DNA of 64,000 nt, from NCBI RefSeq assembly GCF_023218175.1, contig NZ_JALPTH010000013.1, forward strand, positions 62,001 through 126,000. The letters are read 5' to 3'. This document shows, in pieces, positions 33,375 through 42,672 of the stretch. Source of the stretch: Streptomyces lichenis (lineage in GTDB: Bacteria; Actinomycetota; Actinomycetes; Streptomycetales; Streptomycetaceae). The notes under the pieces were generated by a model that saw only the letters and a program-made list of their open reading frames with translations, searched no databases and was not told the DNA's origin. The translations under genes and the position numbers were made by a program. The stretch's first letter is position 1; each line of letters begins with the position of its first letter.

Positions 33375-34382
33375 TCAGGGCGCTCCGTCGACCTCCGCCG
33401 GCCGCACCGGGCGCCGCTCCCGCCGGGACCGCTCGCAGGCCTCGGCGATCCGGAGCGCGGCCAGCGCCTCCCGGCCGTCGCAGGGGTTGTCCCGCTCCCC
33501 GCGGGCCAGATGGACGAAGGCGTCCAGCTCGGCCTCGTACGCCGGGGCGAACCGCTCCAGGAAGCCGGTCCAGGGCCGGGTGGCGGGCGGCGGGCCGAGC
33601 GGTTCGGTGGAGGCGAGCGGGGTGCGCTCGTCCAGGCCGACGGCGATCTGGTCGTGCTCCCCGGCCAGCTCCATCCGTACGTCGTAGCCGGCTCCGTTGC
33701 ACCGGGTGGCGGTGGCGGTGGCCAGCGTCCCGTCGTCCAGGGTGAGCAGCGCCGCCGCGGTGTCCACGTCCCCGGCCTCCCGGAACATCGGCGGCCCGGC
33801 GTCCGACCCGGTCGCGTACACCTCCACCACCTCCCGCCCGGTCACCCAGCGCAGGATGTCGAAGTCATGGACCAGGCAGTCCCGGTAGAGCCCGCCGGAG
33901 AGCGGGAGGTACGCGGACGGCGGCGGTGCCGGGTCGGAGGTGATCGCCCGTACGGTGTGCAGCCGGCCCAGCCGCCCGCTCCGCACCGCCCGGCGAGCGG
34001 CCCGGTACCCGGCGTCGAAGCGGCGCATGAAGCCGAGCTGGAGCACCGAGCCGGCCGCTTCGACCGCCCGCAGCGCGGCCAGGGTGCCGGGCAGGTCCAC
34101 GGCGATCGGCTTCTCGCAGAAGGCCGGCAGCCCGGCCCGCGCGGCCCGGGCGATCAGTTCGGCGTGCGACGCGGTGGCCGAGGTGATCACCACCGCGTCC
34201 ACGCCCCAGGTGAACACCTCGTCCGCGCCGCCGGCCAGCGCGGCCCCGGTGGCCTCGGCGACCCGCGCCGCCCGCGTCCGGTCGGCGTCGGCGACGACCA
34301 GGCTCCCGACCTCCGGATGGCGGGCGAGCAGGCCCGCGTGGAAGGCGCCGATCCGCCCCGTGCCGATGACTCCGATGCGCAT
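33375..34382 (-). CDS. Gfo/Idh/MocA oxidoreductase (inositol 2-dehydrogenase-like)
   Basis: A 335-aa NAD(P)-dependent sugar or polyol dehydrogenase. The N-terminal Rossmann motif is IGVIGTGRIGAFHAGLL; the catalytic Lys is in FCEKPIAVDL (about 98); QLGFMRRFDAGY and the His of LVHDFDILRWVTG follow in family order. This pattern matches bacterial inositol 2-dehydrogenases and close relatives. It is divergent from a ribose-type ABC transporter operon, so it may oxidise the imported sugar or polyol. The ATG at 34382 starts the conserved fold. Confidence 0.88.
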   Translation of the reverse strand: MRIGVIGTGRIGAFHAGLLARHPEVGSLVVADADRTRAARVAEATGAALAGGADEVFTWGVDAVVITSATASHAELIARAARAGLPAFCEKPIAVDLPGTLAALRAVEAAGSVLQLGFMRRFDAGYRAARRAVRSGRLGRLHTVRAITSDPAPPPSAYLPLSGGLYRDCLVHDFDILRWVTGREVVEVYATGSDAGPPMFREAGDVDTAAALLTLDDGTLATATATRCNGAGYDVRMELAGEHDQIAVGLDERTPLASTEPLGPPPATRPWTGFLERFAPAYEAELDAFVHLARGERDNPCDGREALAALRIAEACERSRRERRPVRPAEVDGAP

Positions 34383-34654
34383 GGGCACGACGGTGGATCG
34401 GCCCCCGGCCGCTGTCAAGCGATCACCGCGGTCGGCCCAGCGGCCACCGGGCCGACCGTCCGCGTTCTTGACCGCCGGCCCCGCCACCCGTACAAACGCC
34501 CGAGGACGGCGGAGACGGGGACGGACGGGGGTGGTGGCACCCGATGACGGGGCCGATGACCGGGCGCCGGAGCACGATGACCCATACTTGGCCGGTCGGG
34601 ACGGAGCGGTCGGTGTCCCGGCGGCGAGCGGTACGGCGAGAAGGGCACGGCGGC

Positions 34655-35695
34655 GTGGCAAGGGCAGTCAGAACAGGACACGGGCCGGTACGGGGCCTCC
34701 CGGTACGCGCGGTGGGGGCGGTGCTCGCGGTGGTGCTGGGGGTGGTCCTCACCGGATGCAGCTCCACCGGCGGCAAGCGGGCCGAGGACGCCCGCAAGGC
34801 GGCCGCCGCCGAGGGCCGCTCGGCCGTGGACACCCCCCGCTGGACCGTCGCCATGGTCACCCACTCGGGGGACGGCGACACCTTCTGGGACATCGTCCAG
34901 AGCGGCGCCAAGCAGGCCGCCGTCAAGGACAACATCGACTTCCTCTACGCCAAGAGCGACGAGGGCCAGCAGCAGGCCCAGCTGATCGACTCCTACGTGG
35001 ACAAGAAGGTCGACGGGCTGATCGTCACCCTGGCCAAGCCGGAGGCGATGAAGGCCGCCGTGCAGCGGGCCGTGAAGGCCGGCATCCCGGTGATCACCGT
35101 CAACTCGGGCGCCGACCAGTCCAAGGCCTACGGGGCGCTCACCCATATCGGCCAGGACGAGGGCGTGGCCGGCCAGGCCGTCGGCACCGAGCTCGGCGAG
35201 CGGGGCCGCAAGAAGGCGCTGTGCGTCCTGCACGAACAGGGCAACGTGGGCCATGAGCAGCGCTGCGACGGGGTCCGCAAGACCTTCCCCGGCCAGGTGG
35301 AGAACCTCTACGTGGACGGCACCACCATGCCGGACGTGCAGGCCTCCATCGAGGCCAAGCTCCAGACCGACCGCGCCATCGACGCGGTGGTCACCCTCGG
35401 CGCGCCGTTCGCGGACGCCGCCGCGCAGGCCAAGCGGACCGCCGGCTCCCGGGCGGAGATCGACACCTTCGACCTCAACCCCAAGGTGGCCGCCGGGCTG
35501 AAGAGCGGCGACCTCGGCTTCGCCGTGGACCAGCAGCCCTACCTCCAGGGCTACCAGGCCGTGGACCTGCTCTGGCTCTACCGCTACAACGCCGACGTCC
35601 TCGGCGGCGGCCGCCCGGTCTTCACCGGACCGCAGGTGGTCACCAAGGAGGACGCCGCGCGGCTGGAGGAGTACACCAGGCGGGGCACCCGGTGA
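34655..35695 (+). CDS. ribose-type ABC transporter substrate-binding lipoprotein
   Basis: A 346-aa lipoprotein that binds a sugar outside the membrane. The signal peptide ends at the lipobox LTGC (Cys35). The mature part is a periplasmic-binding type I fold (Peripla_BP_4): MVTHSGDGDTFWDIVQSGAK, DKKVDGLIVTLAKPEAM, AGIPVITVNSGAD, and the hinge FAVDQQPYLQGYQAVDLLWL. GTG 34655 was preferred because it gives a normal signal peptide; ATG 34544 would add 37 residues. It overlaps the permease gene by GTGA. The ligand is unknown. Confidence 0.9.
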   Translation: MARAVRTGHGPVRGLPVRAVGAVLAVVLGVVLTGCSSTGGKRAEDARKAAAAEGRSAVDTPRWTVAMVTHSGDGDTFWDIVQSGAKQAAVKDNIDFLYAKSDEGQQQAQLIDSYVDKKVDGLIVTLAKPEAMKAAVQRAVKAGIPVITVNSGADQSKAYGALTHIGQDEGVAGQAVGTELGERGRKKALCVLHEQGNVGHEQRCDGVRKTFPGQVENLYVDGTTMPDVQASIEAKLQTDRAIDAVVTLGAPFADAAAQAKRTAGSRAEIDTFDLNPKVAAGLKSGDLGFAVDQQPYLQGYQAVDLLWLYRYNADVLGGGRPVFTGPQVVTKEDAARLEEYTRRGTR

Positions 35696-36738
35696 CCGCC
35701 GCCGCCAAGGAGGCCGCCCCGGCGGCCCGTACCACCAGCCGCCCCCCGCTGGCCCGCCGGCTGCTGGGCCGCCCCGAGCTGGGCTCGGTGGTCGGCGCGC
35801 TGGCCGTCTTCCTCTTCTTCGCGGTCGCCGCCGACGGCTTCCTGCGCCCCGCCAGCCTGGGCACGGTGCTCTACGCCGCCTCCACCATCGGGATCATGGC
35901 GGTGCCGGTGGCGCTGCTGATGATCGGCGGCGAGTTCGACCTGTCGGCCGGGGTGCTGGTCACCACCTCGGCGCTGGTCTCCTCCATGGTGAGCTTCCAG
36001 TTCACCGCCAACGTCTGGGTCGGCGCGGCCGTATCGCTGCTGGTCACCCTGGCCGTCGGCGTCTTCAACGGCGTGATGCTCACCCGGACGAAGCTGCCCA
36101 GCTTCATCATCACGCTGGGCACCTTCCTGATGCTGACCGGGCTCAACCTGGGCGTCACCAAGCTGGTCGGCGGCACCGTCTCCACCAAGACCATCGCCGA
36201 CATGGAGGGCTTCGGCTCCGCCCGGGCGCTCTTCGCCTCTGCCTTCACCGTCGGCGGCGTCGGCATCAAGGTCACCGTGCTCTGGTGGCTCGCCCTGGTG
36301 GCGGTGGCCACCTGGATCCTGCTGCGCACCCGCTTCGGCAACCATGTCTACGCGGTCGGCGGCAACGCGGAGGCGGCCCGCGCCGTCGGCGTACCGGTGC
36401 GCGCCACCAAGACCGCCCTCTACGCCGGGGTGGCCTTCTGCGCCTGGGTCTCCGGGCAGCACCTGCTGTTCTCGTTCGACGTGGTCCAGTCCGGCGAGGG
36501 CGTCGGCAACGAGCTGATCTACATCATCGCCGCGGTCATCGGCGGCTGCCTGATCACCGGCGGCTACGGCTCCGCCGTGGGCGCGGCGGTCGGCGCGCTG
36601 ATCTTCGGCATGACCAGCAAGGGCATCGTGTACGCGGAGTGGAACCCGGACTGGTTCAAATTCTTCCTCGGCGCGATGCTGCTCCTGGCGACCCTGCTGA
36701 ACGCCTGGGTCCGCAAGCGCGCGGAGGCCGCCCGATGA
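35692..36738 (+). CDS. ribose-type ABC transporter permease
   Basis: A 348-aa inner-membrane protein of the BPD_transp_2 (RbsC/XylH) family with about ten membrane segments. Landmarks are LLMIGGEFDLSAGVLVTTSA, LPSFIITLGTFLMLTGLN, and the coupling region FGNHVYAVGGNAEAARAVGV, followed by GVGNELIYIIAAVIGGC. The start overlaps the binding-protein stop and the end overlaps the ATPase start by ATGA. Confidence 0.93.
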   Translation: MTAAAKEAAPAARTTSRPPLARRLLGRPELGSVVGALAVFLFFAVAADGFLRPASLGTVLYAASTIGIMAVPVALLMIGGEFDLSAGVLVTTSALVSSMVSFQFTANVWVGAAVSLLVTLAVGVFNGVMLTRTKLPSFIITLGTFLMLTGLNLGVTKLVGGTVSTKTIADMEGFGSARALFASAFTVGGVGIKVTVLWWLALVAVATWILLRTRFGNHVYAVGGNAEAARAVGVPVRATKTALYAGVAFCAWVSGQHLLFSFDVVQSGEGVGNELIYIIAAVIGGCLITGGYGSAVGAAVGALIFGMTSKGIVYAEWNPDWFKFFLGAMLLLATLLNAWVRKRAEAAR

Positions 36739-37529
36739 GCCCCGGGACCACCCCTCTGATCGAGCTGGACGGCGTCGGCAAGCAGTACGGCGCCGTGCGC
36801 GCCCTGGACGGCATCGACCTCTCGGTGCGCGCCGGGCAGATCACCTGCGTGCTGGGCGACAACGGCGCCGGCAAGTCCACCCTGATCAAGATCATCGCCG
36901 GGCTGCACCCCCATGACGCCGGCACCCTGCGCATCGACGGCGAGGAGACCCGCCTCGGCTCCCCCCGCGAGGCCCTGGACCGGGGCATCGCCACCGTCTA
37001 CCAGGACCTCGCCGTGGTCCCCCTGATGCCGGTGTGGCGGAACTTCTTCCTCGGCTCCGAGCCCACCACCGGCCGCGGCCCCCTCCGCCGGCTGGACACC
37101 GCCGCCATGCGCGAGACCACCCGCTCCGCGCTGCTCCGGATGGGCATCGACCTGCGGGACGTGGACCAGCCCATCGGCACCCTCTCCGGCGGCGAGCGGC
37201 AGTGCGTGGCCATCGCCCGCGCCGTCCACTTCGGCGCCAAGGTGCTGGTGCTGGACGAGCCCACGGCCGCGCTCGGCGTCAAGCAGTCCGGAGTGGTCCT
37301 GAAGTACGTGGCCGCCGCCCGCGACGCCGGGCTCGGCGTGGTCCTCATCACCCACAACCCGCACCACGCCTACCTGGTCGGCGACCGCTTCGTGCTCCTC
37401 AAGCGCGGCGCCATGGCCGCCGCCCACACCCGCGAGGCGGTCACCCTCGACGAGCTGACCAGGCAGATGGCGGGCGGCAGCGAACTGGACGACCTCCGCC
37501 ACGAACTGGAGCGCGACCCCGGAAGGTGA
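36735..37529 (+). CDS. ribose-type ABC transporter ATPase (single domain)
   Basis: A 264-aa ATPase with Walker A GDNGAGKST, Q-loop TVYQDLAV, signature LSGGERQ, Walker B VLVLDEP and switch His in ITHNPHH. RbsA-type proteins usually carry two fused ATPase domains (about 500 aa). This one has a single domain and no second copy nearby, so it must work as a homodimer, as in the FrcA-type systems. It is third in the operon; a ROK kinase follows. Confidence 0.93.
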   Translation: MSPGTTPLIELDGVGKQYGAVRALDGIDLSVRAGQITCVLGDNGAGKSTLIKIIAGLHPHDAGTLRIDGEETRLGSPREALDRGIATVYQDLAVVPLMPVWRNFFLGSEPTTGRGPLRRLDTAAMRETTRSALLRMGIDLRDVDQPIGTLSGGERQCVAIARAVHFGAKVLVLDEPTAALGVKQSGVVLKYVAAARDAGLGVVLITHNPHHAYLVGDRFVLLKRGAMAAAHTREAVTLDELTRQMAGGSELDDLRHELERDPGR

Positions 37530-37668
37530 TCCGCGCCGCCGGGCCGCCGCACCCCGCGGCCCGGCCGCCCGGCGGTGCGCACCTGGCAGAATCGGTCCCG
37601 GCGGGCGCCGTCCGCCGCCGGTGCGCCCCGTCCCGCCGGCCCCACCGACACCACCCACGCGAGGACCG

Positions 37669-38865
37669 TTGAGCACGTACCGAGACGTCGCCCACCGGGG
37701 CTCCGCCCGCGCCACCGTGCTGCGGACCGTCGGGACCCGGGAGCGCCGCTCGCATCTGAGCGCGCCCCGCGTGCCCACCGTGGGCATCGACATCGGCGGC
37801 ACCAAGGTGATGGCGGGCGTCGTGGACGCCGACGGTCAGATCCTGGAGCGGATCAAGACCGAGACGCCCGACAAGTCCAAGAGCGCCAAGGTGGTCGAGG
37901 ACACCATCACCGAGCTGGTCCTGGACCTCTCCGACCGGCACGATGTGCACGCCGTCGGCATCGGCGCGGCCGGCTGGGTGGACGCCGACCGCAGCCGGGT
38001 GCTGTTCGCCCCCCATCTGGCCTGGCGCAACGAACCCCTCCGCGACGCCCTGGAGGCCCGGCTCGCCGTCCCCGTCATGGTGGACAACGACGCCAACACC
38101 GCCGCCTGGGCCGAGTGGCGCTTCGGCGCCGGCCGCGGCGAGGACCATCTGGTGATGATCACCCTGGGCACCGGTATCGGTGGCGCCATCCTGGAGGACG
38201 GCCAGGTCAAGCGGGGCAAGTACGGGGTGGCCGGCGAGTTCGGCCATATGCAGGTGGTCCCCGGCGGGCACCGCTGCCCGTGCGGCAACCGCGGCTGCTG
38301 GGAGCAGTACAGCTCCGGCAACGCCCTGGTCCGCGAGGCCCGCGAGCTGGCCGCCGCGGACTCCCCGGTCGCGCACGACATCATCGAACGGGTCAAGGGC
38401 AGCGTCCCCGACATCACCGGGCCGCTCATCACCGAGCTGGCCCGCGAGGGCGACGCCATGTGCGTGGAGCTGCTCCAGGACATCGGCCAGTGGCTCGGCG
38501 TCGGCATCGCCAACCTGGCCGCCGCCCTGGACCCCTCCTGCTTCGTCATCGGCGGCGGTGTCTCGGCCGCCGACGACCTGCTGATCGTCCCCGCCCGGGA
38601 CGCCTTCAAGCGCCACCTCACCGGCCGCGGCTACCGCCCCGAGGCCCGGATCGCCAAGGCCCAGCTCGGCCCCGAGGCCGGCATGGTCGGCGCCGCCGAC
38701 CTCGCCCGGCTGGTCGCCCGGCGCTTCCGCCGCGCCAACCGCCGCCGCGTCGAGCGCCATGAGCGCTACGAGCGGTACGCCCAGGCCATCCGTACCGGCA
38801 CCCTGCCCTTCAGCGGTGCGGTGGCCGACGGTACGGAGACCGAACCCACCCCTCGGGAACCGTAG
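37669..38865 (+). CDS. ROK-family sugar kinase
   Basis: A 398-aa cytoplasmic sugar kinase. The ATP motif is VGIDIGGTKVMAGVV after a 50-residue N-terminal extension; the catalytic Asp is in VMVDNDANTAAW; GVAGEFGHMQVVPGG and the zinc motif HRCPCGNRGCWEQYSSG (CxCGxxGCWE) are ROK hallmarks of glucokinase-like members. A TTG start at 37669 (LSTYRDVAHRG) was chosen from the sequence pattern I recall for orthologues. The Shine-Dalgarno AGGA is only 3 nt away, so the start is not certain. Likely phosphorylates the sugar imported by the preceding transporter. Confidence 0.88.
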   Translation: MSTYRDVAHRGSARATVLRTVGTRERRSHLSAPRVPTVGIDIGGTKVMAGVVDADGQILERIKTETPDKSKSAKVVEDTITELVLDLSDRHDVHAVGIGAAGWVDADRSRVLFAPHLAWRNEPLRDALEARLAVPVMVDNDANTAAWAEWRFGAGRGEDHLVMITLGTGIGGAILEDGQVKRGKYGVAGEFGHMQVVPGGHRCPCGNRGCWEQYSSGNALVREARELAAADSPVAHDIIERVKGSVPDITGPLITELAREGDAMCVELLQDIGQWLGVGIANLAAALDPSCFVIGGGVSAADDLLIVPARDAFKRHLTGRGYRPEARIAKAQLGPEAGMVGAADLARLVARRFRRANRRRVERHERYERYAQAIRTGTLPFSGAVADGTETEPTPREP

Positions 38866-38867
38866 CC

Positions 38868-39422
38868 ATGTCCGTCCTGCACCAGCCCGCCACCGCCGAC
38901 GAGCGCCGCCGGATGATCCGCCGCCGGGTGATCACCGCGCTGGTCATCGTGCTGCTCATCGGCATCCCGGCCGGCTATCTCGTGATCTCCGCCCAGCAGA
39001 GCCGCGACAGCGGCCGCGACAAGGCCGCCGAGTCCTCGGTGGCCGGCCTCCAGGACCAGTGGCCCTCCAAGATGAAGCGCCGGGTCTTCGAGGTGCCCAT
39101 CCCGGGCGGCGCCACCGAGGTCGCCTACTTCGAGACCAGCAACTGGAAGACCAGCCGGCTGTACGTGGAGTTCACCACCAGCGGCTCCGGCCTGGACACC
39201 TTCCTGGAGCGGGTCGGCACCAGCCGCTCCGCCCTGGACACCGGCAGGGTGAGCGTCGGCCACCGGGACGCCGCGACCGTCGGCTGGACCTTCCCCGACC
39301 GCCGCGACTGGGCCGCCACCACCCACCACCTGCCCACCCCCCGCCCCGACCGGGACATCACCGTCGACCTCACCGACCCGGCCGCCCCCCGGGTTTACGT
39401 GGTCTCCACGACCACCCCCTGA
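38868..39422 (+). CDS. membrane-anchored hypothetical protein
   Basis: A 184-aa protein with one N-terminal membrane helix (VITALVIVLLIGIPAGYLVI, about 22-41) after an Arg-rich cytoplasmic start (RRRMIRRR), and an extracellular domain of about 140 residues with several aromatic strands (YFETSNWKTSRLYVEFTTSG). No known domain is recognised. It starts 2 nt after the ROK kinase stop and so is probably cotranscribed with the sugar operon. Ends at a strong hairpin. Confidence 0.65.
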   Translation: MSVLHQPATADERRRMIRRRVITALVIVLLIGIPAGYLVISAQQSRDSGRDKAAESSVAGLQDQWPSKMKRRVFEVPIPGGATEVAYFETSNWKTSRLYVEFTTSGSGLDTFLERVGTSRSALDTGRVSVGHRDAATVGWTFPDRRDWAATTHHLPTPRPDRDITVDLTDPAAPRVYVVSTTTP

Positions 39423-39424
39423 CG

Positions 39425-39467
39425 CCCCGGGCCCGCAGGAGCCCCTTCCGGAGACCCGGGCCCGGGG
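39425..39467. terminator. bidirectional terminator
   Basis: CCCCGGGCCCG (39425-39435) pairs with CGGGCCCGGGG (39457-39467) between convergent genes. Confidence 0.7.
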
Positions 39468-39500
39468 TCGGCAACCCCGCCCCCCCCCGCAGGCCCCGGG

Positions 39501-40079
39501 TCAGTAGTCCCGGCCGTTCAGCGCCCGGTAGAGGAAGCGGGTGCCGGCCTCCACGGCCTCCTCCTCGGAGAGCTCGGGCCACAGCCCGGCCAGCCCCTCC
39601 AGCACGGTCGTCATCAGCGCCAGACTGGTCCCCGGCGCGGCCGGCAGCCGCTCCACCGGCGCCAGATGCCCGGCCAGGTCCTCGCTCTGGTCCCGCCGGA
39701 AGCGGTCGAGCACGGCCGCGAACTCCTCGCTCACCAGCGCCGCCTGGCGCAGCGCCGCCATGGTCGGGGCGTGCGCGCGGTGCACCCGCCAGTAGGCGGA
39801 GACATGGTGGCGGATCGCCTCGGGGTCGGAGAAGTCCGCGCTGTGCGCCTCGTCCGCGGCCCAGGCGTCGCTCGCCGCGGCCACCTCCCCGAGCAGCGCC
39901 TCCAGCAGCTGCTCCTTGCCCGTGAAGTGGTTGTAGAAGGAGCCCGCCGAGCGTCCGGCCTCGGCCGTGATGTCGGTGATCTTGGTGTTGAGGTACCCCT
40001 TCGCGGCGAACACCCGCTCGGCCGCCGCCAGCAGAGCCGCCCTGGTGTCGGCCGCCTGCTTCTCCCGACTCGCCCGCAC
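39501..40079 (-). CDS. TetR-family repressor
   Basis: A 192-aa regulator. The helix-turn-helix (about 10-55) reads TRAALLAAAERVFAAKGYLN, then ITAEAGRSAGSFYNHFTGKE. The C-terminal half (ATMAALRQAALVSEEFAAVL-like helices) is the variable ligand-binding part. The GTG start has GAGGAGG 7 nt upstream. It is divergent from the FAD monooxygenase, with a palindrome between them, so it probably represses that gene and itself. Confidence 0.92.
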   Translation of the reverse strand: MRASREKQAADTRAALLAAAERVFAAKGYLNTKITDITAEAGRSAGSFYNHFTGKEQLLEALLGEVAAASDAWAADEAHSADFSDPEAIRHHVSAYWRVHRAHAPTMAALRQAALVSEEFAAVLDRFRRDQSEDLAGHLAPVERLPAAPGTSLALMTTVLEGLAGLWPELSEEEAVEAGTRFLYRALNGRDY

Positions 40080-40124
40080 GTCCGTTCCTCCTCGCCACTT
40101 GACGACGCACGCTAGCAGCGCGCA

Positions 40125-40159
40125 TGCTGAACCTGCATTCACTGAATCTCAATTCAGCA
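40125..40159. promoter_or_regulatory. TetR operator candidate
   Basis: CTGAAT-CTCA-ATTCAG (40142-40157) is a perfect inverted repeat. An outer pair TGCTGAA (40125-40131) and TTCAGCA (40153-40159) suggests overlapping half-sites. It lies between the divergent TetR and monooxygenase genes. Confidence 0.55.
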
Positions 40160-40200
40160 AATCCTCGCGCCCGCTCACGTCCCCCCGAACGGAGAACCCC

Positions 40201-41577
40201 ATGCGCGTCCTCGTCATCGGCGCCGGACCCACCGGACTCACCCTCGGCATCGACCTCGCCCGGCGCGGAGTGGAGGTGCGGGTGATCGACAAGGCCCGGT
40301 CCTTCTTCTCCGGCTCGCGCGGCGACGGCCTCCAGCCGCGCACCTTGGAGGTCTTCGACGACCTCGGCGTCCTGGACGCCGTACTCCGGGCCGGCGCGCC
40401 GACGGCGCCCTTCCGGGTCCATCTCGACGGCGTGTACGCGGGGGAGCGGCGGATGGTCGAACCGGCCGCGCCCACCCCGGCCGTGCCCTACCCCGACCCC
40501 TGGGTGCTGGGCCAGTCGCAGACCGAGGCGATCCTGCGGGCCCGGCTCGCCGAGTACGGGGTGAAGGTCGAGCTCGGCACCGCGCTGACCGCCCTGGAGC
40601 AGGACCCCGACGGGGTCACCGCCCGGCTGTCCACCGGCGAGCGGCCCCGCGTCGACTACCTGGTCGGCGCGGACGGGGGCGCCAGCCTGGTCCGCAAGGC
40701 GATCGGGGTGGCCTTCCCGGGCACCACCGACGAGTCCTTCCGGGTCCTGGTCGGCGATGTCACCGCGCCCGGTCTCGACCTCGCCCTCGGCCACTGGTTC
40801 GCCCGGGCGGAGGACCCGGTGCACGGGGTCGCCCTCACCCCCCTGCCCGGCACCGGGGCGTTCCAGTTCATCAGCCCTCTCGGCGAGGGCGACGACGCCT
40901 CCCTGGCCACCATGCAGGCCCTGCTGGACCGGTGCGGCGCCGGAATACGGCTGACCGGCCACGGCTGGGCGACCGTCTGGCGGCCCAACGCCCGGCTGGC
41001 CGAGCGCTACCGGGCCGGCCGGGTCTTCCTCGCCGGAGACGCCGCCCATGTCCACCCGCCCACCGGCGGCCAGGGCCTCAACACCGGTGTGCAGGACGCC
41101 TACAACCTGGGCTGGAAGCTCGCCGGGGAGACCGCGCTCGACACCTACGAGACCGAGCGGCGCACGGTGGCCGCCCGCGTCCTGGGCGCCAGTACCGCCC
41201 TGCTCGACCGGTACACCGAGGGCCGCGAGGACGCCCACCGGCGCGGCCCGGACGGCTACGGCCTGGACATCAGCTACCGCGCCCCGGACGCCGAAGGCCC
41301 CCTGGCCCCCGGCGACCGCGCCCCGGACGCCCCGCTGCTGGACCCCGCCGGCCGGCCCGTCCGCCTCTTCGACCTCTTCCGCGGCCCGCACGCCACCCGC
41401 CTGTACTTCGGCACCCCGGCCCCCGACGAGCCGCACGCCTACGCCGTACTGCGCCCCGGCACCACCCCGCCCGCCCACGGCCGCCATGTCACCGACCCCG
41501 ACGGCCACGCCTTCGCCGCCTACGCCGCCGAGCCCGGCGCCATCTTCCGCATCCGCCCGGACGGCTACCTGGGCTGA
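40201..41577 (+). CDS. FAD-dependent aromatic monooxygenase
   Basis: A 458-aa flavoprotein of the PHBH/RdmE group. The dinucleotide motif VLVIGAGPTGLTLGIDLARRG is at the N-terminus, YLVGADGGASLVRKAIGVAF in the middle, and the second FAD motif GRVFLAGDAAHVHPPTGGQG at about 275-295. The C-terminal tail (LYFGTPAPDEPHAYAVLRPG) is the degenerate thioredoxin-like domain usual in this subfamily. Such enzymes hydroxylate phenolic or polyketide substrates, including some antibiotics. The ATG is at 40201. A resistance or catabolic role under the divergent TetR is likely. Confidence 0.9.
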   Translation: MRVLVIGAGPTGLTLGIDLARRGVEVRVIDKARSFFSGSRGDGLQPRTLEVFDDLGVLDAVLRAGAPTAPFRVHLDGVYAGERRMVEPAAPTPAVPYPDPWVLGQSQTEAILRARLAEYGVKVELGTALTALEQDPDGVTARLSTGERPRVDYLVGADGGASLVRKAIGVAFPGTTDESFRVLVGDVTAPGLDLALGHWFARAEDPVHGVALTPLPGTGAFQFISPLGEGDDASLATMQALLDRCGAGIRLTGHGWATVWRPNARLAERYRAGRVFLAGDAAHVHPPTGGQGLNTGVQDAYNLGWKLAGETALDTYETERRTVAARVLGASTALLDRYTEGREDAHRRGPDGYGLDISYRAPDAEGPLAPGDRAPDAPLLDPAGRPVRLFDLFRGPHATRLYFGTPAPDEPHAYAVLRPGTTPPAHGRHVTDPDGHAFAAYAAEPGAIFRIRPDGYLG

Positions 41578-41852
41578 CCGGCGGTCGGGGATGGGGCAGG
41601 CCGCGCGGGCCTCGGTCGGCGGCGTCCGCCGCGAGACCTCGTTCCGGACGGAGAGCTCGCCTGCCACTGGGCCTGTGACACAGCCGGCGCGGCCCGCGCT
41701 CCACCGTGTCGTACAGATCGCGAGGAGATACCCGCAACCCGGCTCCCTCGCCGCTCTCCGAAGCATGACGATGGTGCACCCGGGCCCGTGACACCGCATC
41801 CCGGCCCTGAGCACGGACTGGAAACCGACCAAGACGAGAGAGGCACCGGCTG

Positions 41853-42656
41853 ATGAGTGCAGGTGAGGAACCCCAGCTGCCCGCGCGGATCGACACCAGC
41901 GTGGCGCACTCCGCGCGCGTGTGGAACTACTGGCTCGGCGGAAAGGACAACTTCGCCGCGGACCGGGCGGCGGGCGACGCCTACCGGGAGAAGTACCCGC
42001 TCATCGAGACGTTCGCCCGGGAGAGCCGGGACTTCCTGCGGCGCACCGTGACCTATCTGGCCCGGGACGCCGGCATCCGGCAGTTCCTGGACCTGGGCGC
42101 CGGGCTGCCCACGGTGGACAACACCCACGAGGTGGCCCAGCGCCTGGCCCCGGAGTCCCGGATCGTCTACGTCGACCACGACCCCCTGGTGCTGCTGCAC
42201 GTCCACGCCCTGCTGACCAGCACCCCCGAGGGCGCGACCGCCTATGTGGAGGCGGACATGCGGGACACCGACGCGGTGCTCGACGGCGCGGCACAGACCT
42301 TGGACCTGTCCGAGCCGGTCGCGCTGGTGATCTCCGACGTACTGGGGCACATCGTGGACTGGGACGAGGCGCTGTCCCTGGTACGGCGGCTGGTGGACCG
42401 GCTGCCGTCCGGCAGCCATCTGGCGCTCAGCCACTCCACCGCCGGCGACGAGACCCACCGCGCCGTGCAGGACGAGTACAACAGCAGCGGCGCCATCCCG
42501 TACATCTTCCGGGAGCCGGAGACCACCGTGGCGTTCTTCGACGGCCTTCGGATGGTGGAGCCGGGGATGGTGTCCTGGCCGAACTGGCGGCCCGACGAGA
42601 ACACCGGCACCACGACCGCCCGAGCCGGCTGGGGCGCCGTGGCCCGTATCCCGTGA
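41853..42656 (+). CDS. DUF574-type SAM-dependent methyltransferase
   Basis: A 267-aa protein of the actinobacterial methyltransferase family DUF574 (Methyltransf_19). It shows IDTSVAHSARVWNYWLGGKD at the start, then the SAM-binding QFLDLGAGLPTVDNTHEVAQ and RIVYVDHDPLVLLHVHALL, and LALSHSTAGDE near the end. Streptomycetes carry dozens of copies with unknown substrates. GAGAGG lies 9 nt upstream of the ATG. A 275-nt gap precedes it, in which I see no gene. Confidence 0.9.
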   Translation: MSAGEEPQLPARIDTSVAHSARVWNYWLGGKDNFAADRAAGDAYREKYPLIETFARESRDFLRRTVTYLARDAGIRQFLDLGAGLPTVDNTHEVAQRLAPESRIVYVDHDPLVLLHVHALLTSTPEGATAYVEADMRDTDAVLDGAAQTLDLSEPVALVISDVLGHIVDWDEALSLVRRLVDRLPSGSHLALSHSTAGDETHRAVQDEYNSSGAIPYIFREPETTVAFFDGLRMVEPGMVSWPNWRPDENTGTTTARAGWGAVARIP

Positions 42657-42672
42657 GCCCGAGACCACCCGC

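Noticed and set aside
34544..34654. Longer N-terminus for the sugar-binding lipoprotein
   Set aside because: It would place 37 charged residues before the signal peptide. The GTG at 34655 gives a normal lipoprotein signal.
41578..41852. Gene in the gap before the DUF574 methyltransferase
   Set aside because: Short frames only, no Shine-Dalgarno, no recognisable product. Probably promoter and 3' region.
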